Source: a virus
Length of the DNA: 21,715 nt
Virus record (IMG/VR): IMGVR_UViG_3300031613_000027
Location: 1-21,715 of that record
Reading direction: 5' to 3' (one strand)
This document shows positions 13,825-21,650 of this stretch, one piece after another (position 1 is the stretch's first letter; every line of letters begins with the position of its first letter). The position numbers and the translations under genes are program-made. The notes under the pieces are model-generated. The model was not told where the DNA came from. It ran no database searches and was given only the letters and a program-made list of their open reading frames with translations.

Positions 13825-15294
13825 TTATGTGAGAACAATTTTTCTCCAAGTCTTAGTTGTGCTATTAATATTTTTATATATAATTCCATTGGTTCCTGCA
13901 TTTTCACAAAACACTTCAAAACCAACTGTATAGTCTCTGTAAAGTGCATTTAATTCTGCATCCGTTAATGTGTCTGACGTTATAGCTTCGTTGGTATCGT
14001 GAAGATTTACTATCTGTTTGGATCTACTCACAGAGCCTTCACCAACAACAACAGCTGCATCTTGGTCTAGACCTTGATGCTCTGGCATATACCTAGAACC
14101 AAAGACATCTATAATTTGCCATTTGTTTAAGCCTCCCTTAGTAATATATGCAAATTTGGTAGTCCCTTGTAAGCCAACACTTGCCGTGTTATTAGGAAGT
14201 GAAATTTGATTTTCCTCTAAAGAATTAGAATTTTCATTATCAATTTGAATTTCAAAATTTGAGTTGTTGATAAGGTATATAATTTTGTAATCTTCCGAAA
14301 TATTAAACCCAGTGAATACAGCTTTTCCATCTGTATTTGTAGCTACTATTATATTTCCTTCTACTTGAAAGTTGTCGTACACACCTCCTATAATTACTTC
14401 TTGCTCTACTTCATCTATAAAGGGGTGAATCCCATCTGCACCATCATTGATAAGTTCTGAAGTTTCGGTGACGATGGACGCTTCTATAAGTTCTATGGTT
14501 TCTTGAAACTTATCGAATATTGCTTTGTTACGGACCGGATTGTTGCTGTTCTGGTCTAAAGCATAGTCTACTTCAATTGTGATAGAATTATCGAACTCAC
14601 GAAGGGGCTCAAAATGCTCTGCTAAGGCGGTATTATCTGCATCTACTCCATAATCTCCACGAGGACCAACGAAAAAATAAGACTGGTCTTCTCCAAGGAA
14701 CTTGCCTCGAAAAACAACCAATCCATCATCTTGTGGTTGAATAGTAATAACGGGATCTTGAGATTGTAACCACTCTTCTATATTTCCAGAAATATTAGGA
14801 AATGTTACTATTTGAGTTTCAGTCTCTTCTTCTAACTCATCTGCAGAGGCATTACGCTCAAAATCTACAAATAGATCTGCCTCGGTAAGAAGTCGACTCC
14901 CCCCTTCTCCAAAGATACCTTGCTGTTCTCCTCTTATAGAATAGCTCGTAACCTTGGGCAACTGGTTTGGCAATGAAATGAGAAATCTAAATTTTGGTAT
15001 TTGACCTGGTAAAATTTCGAAAGGATCTTTGTCGTTGATGTAAGTAGCATAGGATGAAGGTTCAAAGCCACCAATCCAAAACCTAAAAAGAACAATTTCT
15101 AAGCCTGCAATACCTTCTCCTCCAGAAAGCTCTAAATTGTCTAGTAAGAATTTAAGATGATTTATTTTGGCGCGAACCAGATTAAATTCAAATGCCCTTA
15201 GCTTAAACTTATCCGGTAAACCAGCAAGTCTTAGGATTTGCTCAAGGCTATCTTCTTTGGTTTGTAATTCGCTATAATTGGTTCTAATACTCAT
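13825..15294 (-). CDS. tail-fibre-like or baseplate-associated protein (489 aa)
   Basis: Start moved to ATG 15294 (MSIRTNYSEL...), one base after the previous gene's TAG; the longer frame from 15405 would overlap it by 110 bases. Residues about 1-130 are helical and globular. Later segments carry fibre hallmarks: FVGPRGDYGVDAD, a collagen-like remnant; ALDQNSNNPVRNKAIFDKF, the tail-fibre SxNPVxNKxI motif; and a strand-rich C-terminal half with many Asn/Thr. The tandem with an LRR protein suggests an adhesion apparatus at the virion tip. No tape measure or tube gene is adjacent, which is unusual. Confidence 0.75.
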   Translation of the reverse strand: MSIRTNYSELQTKEDSLEQILRLAGLPDKFKLRAFEFNLVRAKINHLKFLLDNLELSGGEGIAGLEIVLFRFWIGGFEPSSYATYINDKDPFEILPGQIPKFRFLISLPNQLPKVTSYSIRGEQQGIFGEGGSRLLTEADLFVDFERNASADELEEETETQIVTFPNISGNIEEWLQSQDPVITIQPQDDGLVVFRGKFLGEDQSYFFVGPRGDYGVDADNTALAEHFEPLREFDNSITIEVDYALDQNSNNPVRNKAIFDKFQETIELIEASIVTETSELINDGADGIHPFIDEVEQEVIIGGVYDNFQVEGNIIVATNTDGKAVFTGFNISEDYKIIYLINNSNFEIQIDNENSNSLEENQISLPNNTASVGLQGTTKFAYITKGGLNKWQIIDVFGSRYMPEHQGLDQDAAVVVGEGSVSRSKQIVNLHDTNEAITSDTLTDAELNALYRDYTVGFEVFCENAGTNGIIYKNINSTTKTWRKIVLT

Positions 15295-15295
15295 A

Positions 15296-15832
15296 CTAAG
15301 GGGTTTGTGTTGGTATTTGGTAAGGGAATCCTGCTCCATCCAATTGCAAAAAGCCTGCAGAAAAAATACTCCTGCAGGTGTATTGAAATTGTGCCAGCTG
15401 CTCATTGGAAGTGTACTCGCAATTCAATTTTTTATTTTGCAGATGGTCGTTTCTACCGATGACTAAAACAGATCCATTACTCAGTTTCAAAAAAACATAT
15501 CTGGCAGAAATAAGTTTCTTTATTTTGGTGCTGCGATCATATTCGGATCTAGGCATGCTTATCACTACTTGCTGCGAAAAAAACCCTCCAGATCTATTAT
15601 CTTGAAAACTCTCCCGAAATTGAGTTTTGGATCTACTTACATATATGGCCTCGAATGTATCTGGAGGGATGCTATCAAAAAAGTTTTGAGATAACTCTGC
15701 ACCCCTTATATGATCTAGATCTTTATCGAAGCTTAGAAAAACTTCGCAGATGTAAGGATTGTAACTTAACTTCTTGTCTAACACAGGATTATTGTTTATC
15801 AAATTTACCTTTATTTGCGAATATATTCGCAC
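15296..15832 (-). CDS. unknown structural-region protein (178 aa), GTG start
   Basis: The only usable start is GTG at 15832, since an in-frame TAG lies 18 bases upstream of it; the start lies inside a 14-base palindrome. The protein is mixed alpha/beta with a central aromatic-basic region (SRSKTQFRESFQDNRSGGFFSQQVVISMP) and a hydrophobic core (ARYVFLKLSNGSVLVIG) typical of small phage baseplate or adaptor proteins. It is separated from the fibre-like gene by a single base, so the two are surely co-translated. No family is recognised. Confidence 0.7.
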   Translation of the reverse strand: MRIYSQIKVNLINNNPVLDKKLSYNPYICEVFLSFDKDLDHIRGAELSQNFFDSIPPDTFEAIYVSRSKTQFRESFQDNRSGGFFSQQVVISMPRSEYDRSTKIKKLISARYVFLKLSNGSVLVIGRNDHLQNKKLNCEYTSNEQLAQFQYTCRSIFSAGFLQLDGAGFPYQIPTQTP

Positions 15833-15851
15833 TAAAAGCGAAATATATCGC
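15817..15851. repeat. tandem palindromes overlapping a start codon
   Basis: GCGAATATATTCGC (15817-15830) is a perfect palindrome. Seven bases on lies GCGAAATATATCGC (15838-15851), an imperfect relative. The pair spans the GTG start at 15832. It could be an operator for a dimeric regulator or a translation-control hairpin. Confidence 0.45.
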
Positions 15852-15869
15852 TACTCGGATCAAATTTTT

Positions 15870-16037
15870 TTACATGGAATCCAATTTATTATTGATCATC
15901 AGCATCAAACTTAGTTTGTAGTACGTATTAATCAAATTTTCATTAAACAGCTGCTTAAAAATAACCACCGATTGCATAAGCTCATCTATGGTCTTGCAAT
16001 TATAAACGATGGTTTTCATTTCTTTGGGTGTATACAT
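15870..16037 (-). CDS. small unknown protein (55 aa)
   Basis: ATG at 16037, TAA at 15870-15872. The product MYTPKEMKTIVYNCKTIDEL...(55 residues) is mostly helical with a hydrophobic middle (QSVVIFKQLF, YYKLSLMLMINN). It begins one base after the stop of the 82-aa gene and lies within an otherwise fully coding operon, which supports translation. No family is recognised; the Met-rich C-terminus is unusual. Confidence 0.6.
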   Translation of the reverse strand: MYTPKEMKTIVYNCKTIDELMQSVVIFKQLFNENLINTYYKLSLMLMINNKLDSM

Positions 16038-16038
16038 T

Positions 16039-16287
16039 TTACATTGGTTTTAAAAATTCAACTAAATTTTCATCCACTAAAGGGACGTAGATCATTTCTG
16101 CTTCGAGAAGTTCTTTGAATACTTCTAAGTCTTGAGCATAGGACAAAACAAAACATCCCTGCATCTTATCTTCTAGGTCCATATCTTGTACAAAGTAGAC
16201 AGCGCCTTGCTTTAGCTCATCTCTGGTGCCATTTCTAATTTTGAAATCTTCTGGAATAGCTAGTCTCATTTCAATTTTTCCTAACAT
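16039..16287 (-). CDS. small unknown protein (82 aa)
   Basis: ATG at 16287. A compact alpha/beta protein with acidic character (GAVYFVQDMDLEDKMQGCFVLSYAQDLEVFKELLEAEMIYVPLVDENLVEFL). It is the first gene on the left side of the origin-like region and heads the structural block. No signal, membrane segment or known motif. Its spacing to the next small gene (one base) points to coupling. Confidence 0.65.
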   Translation of the reverse strand: MLGKIEMRLAIPEDFKIRNGTRDELKQGAVYFVQDMDLEDKMQGCFVLSYAQDLEVFKELLEAEMIYVPLVDENLVEFLKPM

Positions 16288-16335
16288 AATTATAGATTTT
16301 TATTGTTTTTATAGTCGAGGGGTAGGGTGAAATCA

Positions 16336-16537
16336 TCCTTACAATCCTACACTTCCTACATCACTCATTATCAAATAGTTAAACTTAATTTATAGTGTTT
16401 AGGTGTAAGGAAGTGTAAGGAACACGAATCCACTTCCTTACACTTCCTTACACTTCCTTACAGCATTCCTACACCTTTTTACTACTTAATATATTGATTA
16501 TTAATAAGTTATATAAATGTAGGATTGTAAGGAACTC
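16336..16537. other. iteron-like repeat region with AT-rich stretch, candidate replication origin
   Basis: Three exact tandem copies of CACTTCCTTA (16431-16460) face two inverted copies (16403-16422), giving a perfect 20-bp inverted repeat around an 11-base loop. An outer perfect 16-bp inverted repeat, TCCTTACAATCCTACA, lies at 16336-16351 and 16518-16533 (reverse complement). Degenerate copies occur at 16351-16360 and 16464-16474. A 40-base almost pure A/T block (16478-16518) lies beside them, like a DNA-unwinding element. The region directly follows the primase-helicase gene. An origin is the best reading; a transcription-control region or protein-binding partition site is possible. Confidence 0.6.
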
Positions 16538-19500
16538 AAAACGGCAATCCAGAACTTTTTCCTTTATTATTTTTTTCTTCAGGGGTAACAGGGGAATCGT
16601 CACCATCTGGTGGAAAGGCACTTGTTTGCGGATTTACCTTGTCCTCTTGAAACTGAATAGCCATTGCTATCTCCTCACGGATGTTAAGCTCAGACAGATC
16701 TGTGCAGTAAGCTGAAGACGAAACCCCAGGCGAATATCGAAACGAGTTAAGATAATCTACCCAGCTCGGTTCTTTCTTAAGCGCATCGCTCATTACAGTC
16801 TTGCTTGGCATACCTTCCTTATACTGCATATACCACTGGCGTGACACTTTGTTGTACACATTGGTCCACGAATAGTAAAGCTTCTGGCCATCTAACCTAA
16901 AGTCTCTACCGGCAATTAATATATCTGTATGGTTACCCCGAAGTGAGGCCAAGAAACAATCCCAAAATCTGTTGATAATGCTAGCAGAATCTAGTTTGTT
17001 CATTTGCATCTGTAACACCTTGCTAAATACCTTCATTATATCTGCCATATTGTATGGAAATTCGATATAGTTGGAAGTGATCTTATATATAGCCCCAAAA
17101 ACACTAAGATTTTGGATCATCCTAGAATTTACGTTTGGGTTTTGCTCCTTCAGAAAAGATTTAAAGGCTCGGAATTGTGCTTTGAACTGGTCTTCAACAT
17201 CTTTCCTATGAATCATAAATTGGTTGGTGAGACCGCTAAAACCTTTTTTAATAAGATCGGAAAGCTCTGCATAATGCTTGTCTTCCTGCTCGCTAAAAGT
17301 GGTCCTGTCCATTAAATTTGAAACTAAACGTGTAATAAGAGCCTCTTGGTCGGGATAAAAATTGGACGTAATAATAGCACTGGATAGGATAGGAATAGAA
17401 TCTGTACCCACGTGGCTTTCAATATTACCACGCTTATAGCCTCTTCTATCCCAAAGGCCTTTTAGTATACCATCGATACCAGGATCACCAGGCTTATATT
17501 CTGAGAGCTGCGAAATCCCATTGCCAAACTGTGCAAATTCTCTTATTTGCGCTTTGGTTGTACTCGCAGATCCTTCAAGGTTAATTGCAGTCTGGGGCAT
17601 CCCCATAAAACCCTGCACAACTTCAGCTAACTGATCTTTTCCAGAACTAGGCGGTCCATATAAAAAAAGTATAGGAAAAGAACTAAGTTCCTTCACGACT
17701 ATATCTTGAAATATAGAAGAGATCCCGAATAGAATTCCCATAAGTCCATGATTGCCGTGTACATCGAATGTTCGCTTGGCGATGTCAAAAAAAGTAGTTT
17801 TGGTATTTATGGATATAAAACGCTTTTGTGCATCGTATTTATAGTGATTACTTGAAAAAATGGAATTGGCGGAAGGCGTGTAGTAAGCAACCCCTTTATA
17901 ATCGAAACACCCATTCTTATCGATATCTAGCTTATCGCCATTCTCTGTAATAACCAAGTTATTCCAAACCCAAAAGCCTTCTGGTTGCCATCCAAGAACT
18001 TCCACTTGTCTACCAGTCCCCATGCCATCAAAAAGGTAAGACTTAAGCAATTGGTGATCTTCTCTTTTCCCTCTCCATTGGTAATTGCCATAGTTTGTAA
18101 TGGCATTTTCAAAAGAATTGGGCGTGTTAATAGCTTCTGAAGCCATATCAAAAACACTTTCGTGCTTGTGTATATTCCTAACACGGACGAGTTTCTTTGG
18201 AAACTTCTCGTCGTTCATGTGCTGAATGATCTCAATAGAAAAATTGGAAACAGATCTAAATCTATAAGGAGCTTCATCGCCAAACTGCACATAGATCATA
18301 CTATTGGCTTGGAACAATCTATACCTTTGTATCGTAGGCAGTAGCTTTTCCAAGGGTTCTTTTACTTCGTCCGGAAGCTCGTACAAATCAAACTCACGAC
18401 TGGTATTTCTATCTGGCAATAGCTCTTCTATATCTTGAGCTTTCATGTACTTATTGATAGTAGCTATTTTCTGTCCAGTTTCTTTGGCCAACCACTGTAG
18501 GTATATATCTTGCATCACTTCATCATCTATCTGATGGATAAGCTTTACAAAATCTTTGGCCAGCTGAGCGTTTTCAATCTCATCATCGGTTTTGTTTTCG
18601 TCGATAAGAAATTTAAAACCATCTGTCCAAGTCTTTGTTTCTTTAAGATGATCTAGTGCAGCTTCGTCCTCAGCTTCGATAGCTCTTACATAATCATCTG
18701 GATCCAAACCATCCTTAAGGGTGACCACATGTGTACGAAAACCAGCTTTAAGGAATTCCTGAACATATTTAAGTATAGCCCGCTTTCCAGCTTTGTCTGG
18801 GTCCATACAGAATATTACATGCGAACAAGATTTTTTAAGAGCTTTTATCTGGTTGGTGCTTATAGCAGTACCACTAGACGATACAGTATTGGTGATTCCA
18901 AAACGTTGAAAGGCAATTACATCATTATAGCCTTCGACGATCCAAGCTTGTTTTGATTTTACAATACTGGATTGAGCTTTATCCAAACCATACCAAAAAC
19001 GATCTTTCTGGTAAATCTTGGAGTTATTAGAATTTAACCATTTGGAATATTTCGTATTTTCTGAAAGGCGGCGTCCAGAAACCCCTATAGGAATACTTTT
19101 ACCCTGGTGCATCTGTGTGAGAGGATAAATGACACGGTCTACCCACTTATCGGCTTTCTCTGAAATAAGACCTATCTCTATGGCATCTATTTTTTTGCCA
19201 TGCTTTACGCATAAATCATAAATAAATTTGCGTCCAGGGGAATAACCAATTCTATATTCTAGGGCTAACTTTTTGGTATATTTTCTATTTTGAAACACTT
19301 CTATTTTGGCAGGATGATCTTCTGGAAGAGCCCAAAAACTTTCTTCAAACTTTTTGGTGACCGATTCCATAAGAGGTAACAGCTCGTTTTTTCGCTCTTC
19401 CTTTTGCATGTACTTTTTAGCGGCTTCCTTATCCTCATACTCTACTTCTATAGAATATTTTTCAGCCAAATACTTAATGGCATCTGGGTATGAAAAGTTT

Positions 19501-19727
19501 TTGACCATTAGAAAAGAAAGAGCACCTACACCCGAAGTTCCCGAGGCGAAGCATTTCCATAAATTCTTGGTTATAGAAACAGAAAAGGAAGGGGATTTTT
19601 CATCGACAAAAGGAGACAATCCAAACCAGTTGGCGCCTTTTTTGGAGAGCTGAACAAATGCACCAATAACTTCAACTATATCAGCAACGTCTTCAACTTT
19701 TTCTATGGTAGATTTTCTAATGAACAT
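16536..19727 (-). CDS. phage DNA primase-helicase fusion with degenerate zinc ribbon (1063 aa)
   Basis: Residues 1-90 match the DnaG-type zinc ribbon in layout (KGANWFGLSPFVDEKSPSFSVS...WKCFASGTSG), but only one of the four usual ligands (Cys near 59-60) remains. Next comes the primase core and Toprim domain: WIVEGYNDV (Glu about 265), FCMDPDKAGKRA (Asp about 309 and 311), LDPDDYV. A linker leads to a helicase-like ATPase with Walker A GPPSSGK (about 691-697) and a sensor-like ITSNFYPDQEALITR. Start ATG 19727 overlaps the previous gene's TGA by one base. It supplies priming and unwinding at the replication fork and sits next to the origin-like repeats. The C-terminus is a disordered Pro/Asp/Lys tail. 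Confidence 0.88.
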   Translation of the reverse strand: MFIRKSTIEKVEDVADIVEVIGAFVQLSKKGANWFGLSPFVDEKSPSFSVSITKNLWKCFASGTSGVGALSFLMVKNFSYPDAIKYLAEKYSIEVEYEDKEAAKKYMQKEERKNELLPLMESVTKKFEESFWALPEDHPAKIEVFQNRKYTKKLALEYRIGYSPGRKFIYDLCVKHGKKIDAIEIGLISEKADKWVDRVIYPLTQMHQGKSIPIGVSGRRLSENTKYSKWLNSNNSKIYQKDRFWYGLDKAQSSIVKSKQAWIVEGYNDVIAFQRFGITNTVSSSGTAISTNQIKALKKSCSHVIFCMDPDKAGKRAILKYVQEFLKAGFRTHVVTLKDGLDPDDYVRAIEAEDEAALDHLKETKTWTDGFKFLIDENKTDDEIENAQLAKDFVKLIHQIDDEVMQDIYLQWLAKETGQKIATINKYMKAQDIEELLPDRNTSREFDLYELPDEVKEPLEKLLPTIQRYRLFQANSMIYVQFGDEAPYRFRSVSNFSIEIIQHMNDEKFPKKLVRVRNIHKHESVFDMASEAINTPNSFENAITNYGNYQWRGKREDHQLLKSYLFDGMGTGRQVEVLGWQPEGFWVWNNLVITENGDKLDIDKNGCFDYKGVAYYTPSANSIFSSNHYKYDAQKRFISINTKTTFFDIAKRTFDVHGNHGLMGILFGISSIFQDIVVKELSSFPILFLYGPPSSGKDQLAEVVQGFMGMPQTAINLEGSASTTKAQIREFAQFGNGISQLSEYKPGDPGIDGILKGLWDRRGYKRGNIESHVGTDSIPILSSAIITSNFYPDQEALITRLVSNLMDRTTFSEQEDKHYAELSDLIKKGFSGLTNQFMIHRKDVEDQFKAQFRAFKSFLKEQNPNVNSRMIQNLSVFGAIYKITSNYIEFPYNMADIMKVFSKVLQMQMNKLDSASIINRFWDCFLASLRGNHTDILIAGRDFRLDGQKLYYSWTNVYNKVSRQWYMQYKEGMPSKTVMSDALKKEPSWVDYLNSFRYSPGVSSSAYCTDLSELNIREEIAMAIQFQEDKVNPQTSAFPPDGDDSPVTPEEKNNKGKSSGLPF

Positions 19728-19882
19728 CAAGTAAGTTTTTGTTTAAGGATCATTATTTGTTCTTCGTAGTGTGGAGCTAATATTTCTTTTTCGTAATCTG
19801 TAAAAATATCGCTATTACGAAGTTGCTCTAAATGAGCCTCTGCCCTATTGATATGCGAACGTATAAGTTTATGATTTATCAT
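19727..19882 (-). CDS. small helical protein upstream of the primase (51 aa)
   Basis: ATG at 19882 and TGA at 19727-19729, giving MINHKLIRSHINRAEAHLEQ... of 51 residues. Highly helical and charged, probably a coiled coil (AEAHLEQLRNS, YEKEILAPHYEEQIMILKQKL). Its stop overlaps the primase ATG (TGATG), a strong sign of translational coupling. The role is unknown; a replication accessory is possible. Confidence 0.65.
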   Translation of the reverse strand: MINHKLIRSHINRAEAHLEQLRNSDIFTDYEKEILAPHYEEQIMILKQKLT

Positions 19883-19900
19883 GGTTTTTGGGTTTTTGTG

Positions 19901-20155
19901 TTAATAAGGCATCCATTGAAATGGTATGTATTTTCCAGACTTAGATTTCTGCTTCTTTTTTTTATTCTTAAAATAATTAGCAGATTTTATGGCTTGGATT
20001 TCTTCTTTAGTAACCGTTAATCCATTTAATTCCATGTGCTTTCTAAGTCTTGGAATAGGAATCTTTAAAAACTCTGTTATATCTTTCATTGACATAGTTT
20101 TATAATTGGCTGTAATAAAATCAGCTTGGTATGAAGTAATAGGTGTTGTTTTCAT
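19901..20155 (-). CDS. small putative DNA-binding protein (84 aa)
   Basis: Residues about 8-46 (SYQADFITANYKTMSMKDITEFLKIPIPRLRKHMELNGL) have the three-helix spacing of a homeodomain-like or AsnC-type HTH. A basic Lys-rich tail (KNKKKKQKSKSGK) would add non-specific DNA contact. It lies just after the terminator at 20175-20198 and upstream of the primase genes, so it may be expressed by read-through or from its own weak promoter. No exact family is given. Confidence 0.6.
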   Translation of the reverse strand: MKTTPITSYQADFITANYKTMSMKDITEFLKIPIPRLRKHMELNGLTVTKEEIQAIKSANYFKNKKKKQKSKSGKYIPFQWMPY

Positions 20156-20174
20156 GATTTAATTTCGAGGTTAT

Positions 20175-20198
20175 TAAAAAAGAAGCCCCGGAGGGCTC
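20175..20198 (-). terminator. intrinsic terminator after the LuxR-type regulator gene
   Basis: On the minus strand AGCCC, loop TCCG, GGGCT, TCTTTTTT. It lies between the regulator (stop at 20231) and the replication genes, so it can partly separate control and replication transcription. A second small GGCC hairpin precedes it at about 20208-20221. Confidence 0.75.
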
Positions 20199-20230
20199 CT
20201 ATCGCAACGGCCAAGTGGCCAGGGTTAAAA

Positions 20231-20800
20231 TTATCTAACGAGCTTGTGTTTTATGGCTCGAACTGCAGTAGAAGTCTTGCAGAATGTATTAAGTTTCTTC
20301 TGTAATCTTCGTTTCAGATCGCTAAGAGAATTAACTGTTATTTGCATCTTATCGGCAATTTGCATATCGGTAAGTCCTTTTGCAATAAGCTCCAGACAAA
20401 CAAGCTGTCTGGAAGTGAACTTCTCATTTTTGTAGGTGATGGATTTTGATTTCCAAAACATACATCGGCAATTATCCGAACATCTATAATTATCTGGCTT
20501 GCCCAGCTGTCCTTCTTTAGAGAAATCTTCTACATGATCTAAAGAGCCAAACATACATCTGGAATAGTGCTCATAAGCTTTGGTAAACCCAAGGCCTCCT
20601 AAATCTGCCATAGCGCAAGGGTCCGACAATAGTCGCTTAAGAATTTGTCTTTTGTATTCCTTGGATAGTTCTGAAAAATCTGAAACCTTGCCGGATTTCA
20701 AAAAATAAAGATCTAATGTGTTGGGGTCTGCGAAAATGTTCGCTCTTTGATCCTTTGGAAAAACACCTGCTGGTGTTTTGTAAAATAATTGAGATTGCAT
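20231..20800 (-). CDS. LuxR/GerE-type transcription regulator with Cys-rich N-terminal domain (189 aa)
   Basis: Residues about 127-188 form a GerE-type HTH: FTSRQLVCLELIAKGLTDMQIADKM, then the recognition-helix region VNSLSDLKRRLQKKL. The N-terminal 125 residues contain GLGFTKAYEHYSRCMFGSLDHV and a Cys cluster (Cys62, 82, 107, 111, 113), a combination I know from regulators in flavobacterial phages; metal binding is possible but unproven. It has no receiver or autoinducer domain. Encoded early, ahead of the replication genes, it is the obvious candidate to activate the three TGTCACAC late promoters, whose upstream boxes are dyads of the kind bound by LuxR-type dimers. That link is inference. 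Confidence 0.8.
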   Translation of the reverse strand: MQSQLFYKTPAGVFPKDQRANIFADPNTLDLYFLKSGKVSDFSELSKEYKRQILKRLLSDPCAMADLGGLGFTKAYEHYSRCMFGSLDHVEDFSKEGQLGKPDNYRCSDNCRCMFWKSKSITYKNEKFTSRQLVCLELIAKGLTDMQIADKMQITVNSLSDLKRRLQKKLNTFCKTSTAVRAIKHKLVR

Positions 20801-20818
20801 AGTTTAAATTATTAAAGG

Positions 20819-21103
20819 TTAATTGTTTAAGAGCTCCGATGTCTTGTCGGAGAGCTTTTGAATCCTCGTGGCATTACTTTTCTTTTCTTTGGAAATAGCA
20901 TCCCAAAACTCTAAGAATGAATCGTCTAATTGTAGTGAACCATTGGTACTTGTTGAAAAATATCTACGGATATGGCTTGCTGAGTATGGATTGCCCTTGT
21001 TATTTGAGATGTTATTATTTTTTAAAAACTCTAGAAACACTTTAGTGTAGTTGTAACCAGTAAGTTTTTTCACTTTTTCTTTGTCCTCTTTTTGTATAGC
21101 CAT
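20819..21103 (-). CDS. small early protein next to the repressor region (94 aa)
   Basis: Start taken at ATG 21103 (MAIQKEDKEK...); the longer frame to 21193 would run through the promoter region. Charged and helical, with KKLTGYNYTKVFLEFLKNNNIS and a SASHIRRYFS segment. It is the first minus-strand gene from the divergent control region, the usual place of a Cro-like or anti-repressor protein, but I cannot identify an HTH with confidence. The regulator gene follows after 18 bases. Confidence 0.65.
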   Translation of the reverse strand: MAIQKEDKEKVKKLTGYNYTKVFLEFLKNNNISNNKGNPYSASHIRRYFSTSTNGSLQLDDSFLEFWDAISKEKKSNATRIQKLSDKTSELLNN

Positions 21104-21126
21104 TGATATGTGTGGTTTTGATATTA

Positions 21127-21155
21127 TTGTCGCACTTGTAATTGCGTTATATTTG
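21127..21155 (+). promoter_or_regulatory. candidate promoter for the repressor gene
   Basis: TTG at 21127-21129, 18 bases, then TATATTTG at 21148-21155, a full match to the Bacteroidota -7 box TAnnTTTG with an acceptable -33 spacing. It points toward the plus-strand repressor gene and would give a leader of about 110 bases. On the opposite strand TATGTTTG (21187-21180) is a candidate -7 box for the leftward early genes, with a less well spaced TTG. Confidence 0.5.
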
Positions 21156-21184
21156 CACGTTAGTTGCGTTTGACTCACACAAAC

Positions 21185-21242
21185 ATAATACATATGTAGT
21201 CAATATAAATAATATTATCTCACAAATAACTCATATGTCGCA
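21185..21242. promoter_or_regulatory. operator-like repeats in the divergent control region
   Basis: ATAATACATATGT (21185-21197) and CATATGTCGCA (21232-21242) lie 35 bases apart between the divergent genes; both blocks recur fused together at 10292-10308. The palindromic core CATATG is common to all. The position between early leftward genes and a rightward repressor is where phage operators are found. Confidence 0.45.
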
Positions 21243-21269
21243 TAATTTAACATTTAAAACCTAAGAACT

Positions 21270-21650
21270 ATGCAAAAGAATGGAATTGTAAAAAGAATGA
21301 TAGAGATAGCTTTTGACAATAATTATACAGTCTCATCTATAGAACGCGCATGCGGAATGACAAAAGGTATTCTTCAACAGGCCTCTAGACGCGAGACAGG
21401 TATCTCGACCCATAACCTTGAATTGTTCTTGGATAATATTTATGAAGTCACAAAAGGGAGGAAACTAAATTTTGAATATCTTCTATTTGGAACCTTACCA
21501 AAATATAATAATTTTTATAAAGCTGATTCCCCAACTCATTATGCAAAGGAGAAGACTAAACAAGATCACTTTGAAGAACGTTTGGAAATCGCTCTGGACA
21601 ATAAAAGCATCCAAAAAAAGCTAAAAGAAGTATTGCTGTTGTCACAATAG
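21270..21650 (+). CDS. phage repressor-like HTH protein (126 aa)
   Basis: N-terminal helix-turn-helix: NYTVSSIERACGMTKGILQQASRRETGIS (about residues 18-46), then a segment LNFEYLLFGTLPK typical of Bacteroidota phage CI-like repressors, where the sequence after the HTH reads LNxxYLLxG. The C-terminal helical part (EERLEIALDNKSIQKKLKEVLLL) may dimerise. It has no peptidase domain, so no LexA-like self-cleavage. It is the only plus-strand gene of the element in the window, divergent from all others, as expected of a lysogeny repressor. Confidence 0.75.
   Translation: MQKNGIVKRMIEIAFDNNYTVSSIERACGMTKGILQQASRRETGISTHNLELFLDNIYEVTKGRKLNFEYLLFGTLPKYNNFYKADSPTHYAKEKTKQDHFEERLEIALDNKSIQKKLKEVLLLSQ

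Noticed and set aside
15655-15921. Plus-strand 88-aa frame
   Set aside because: It opposes the 178-aa gene and the 55-aa gene, both of which fit the minus-strand operon; no coding character of its own.
16403-16463. Tandem repeats as a CRISPR array
   Set aside because: Units are 10 bp and contiguous with no spacers, and there is no cas gene.
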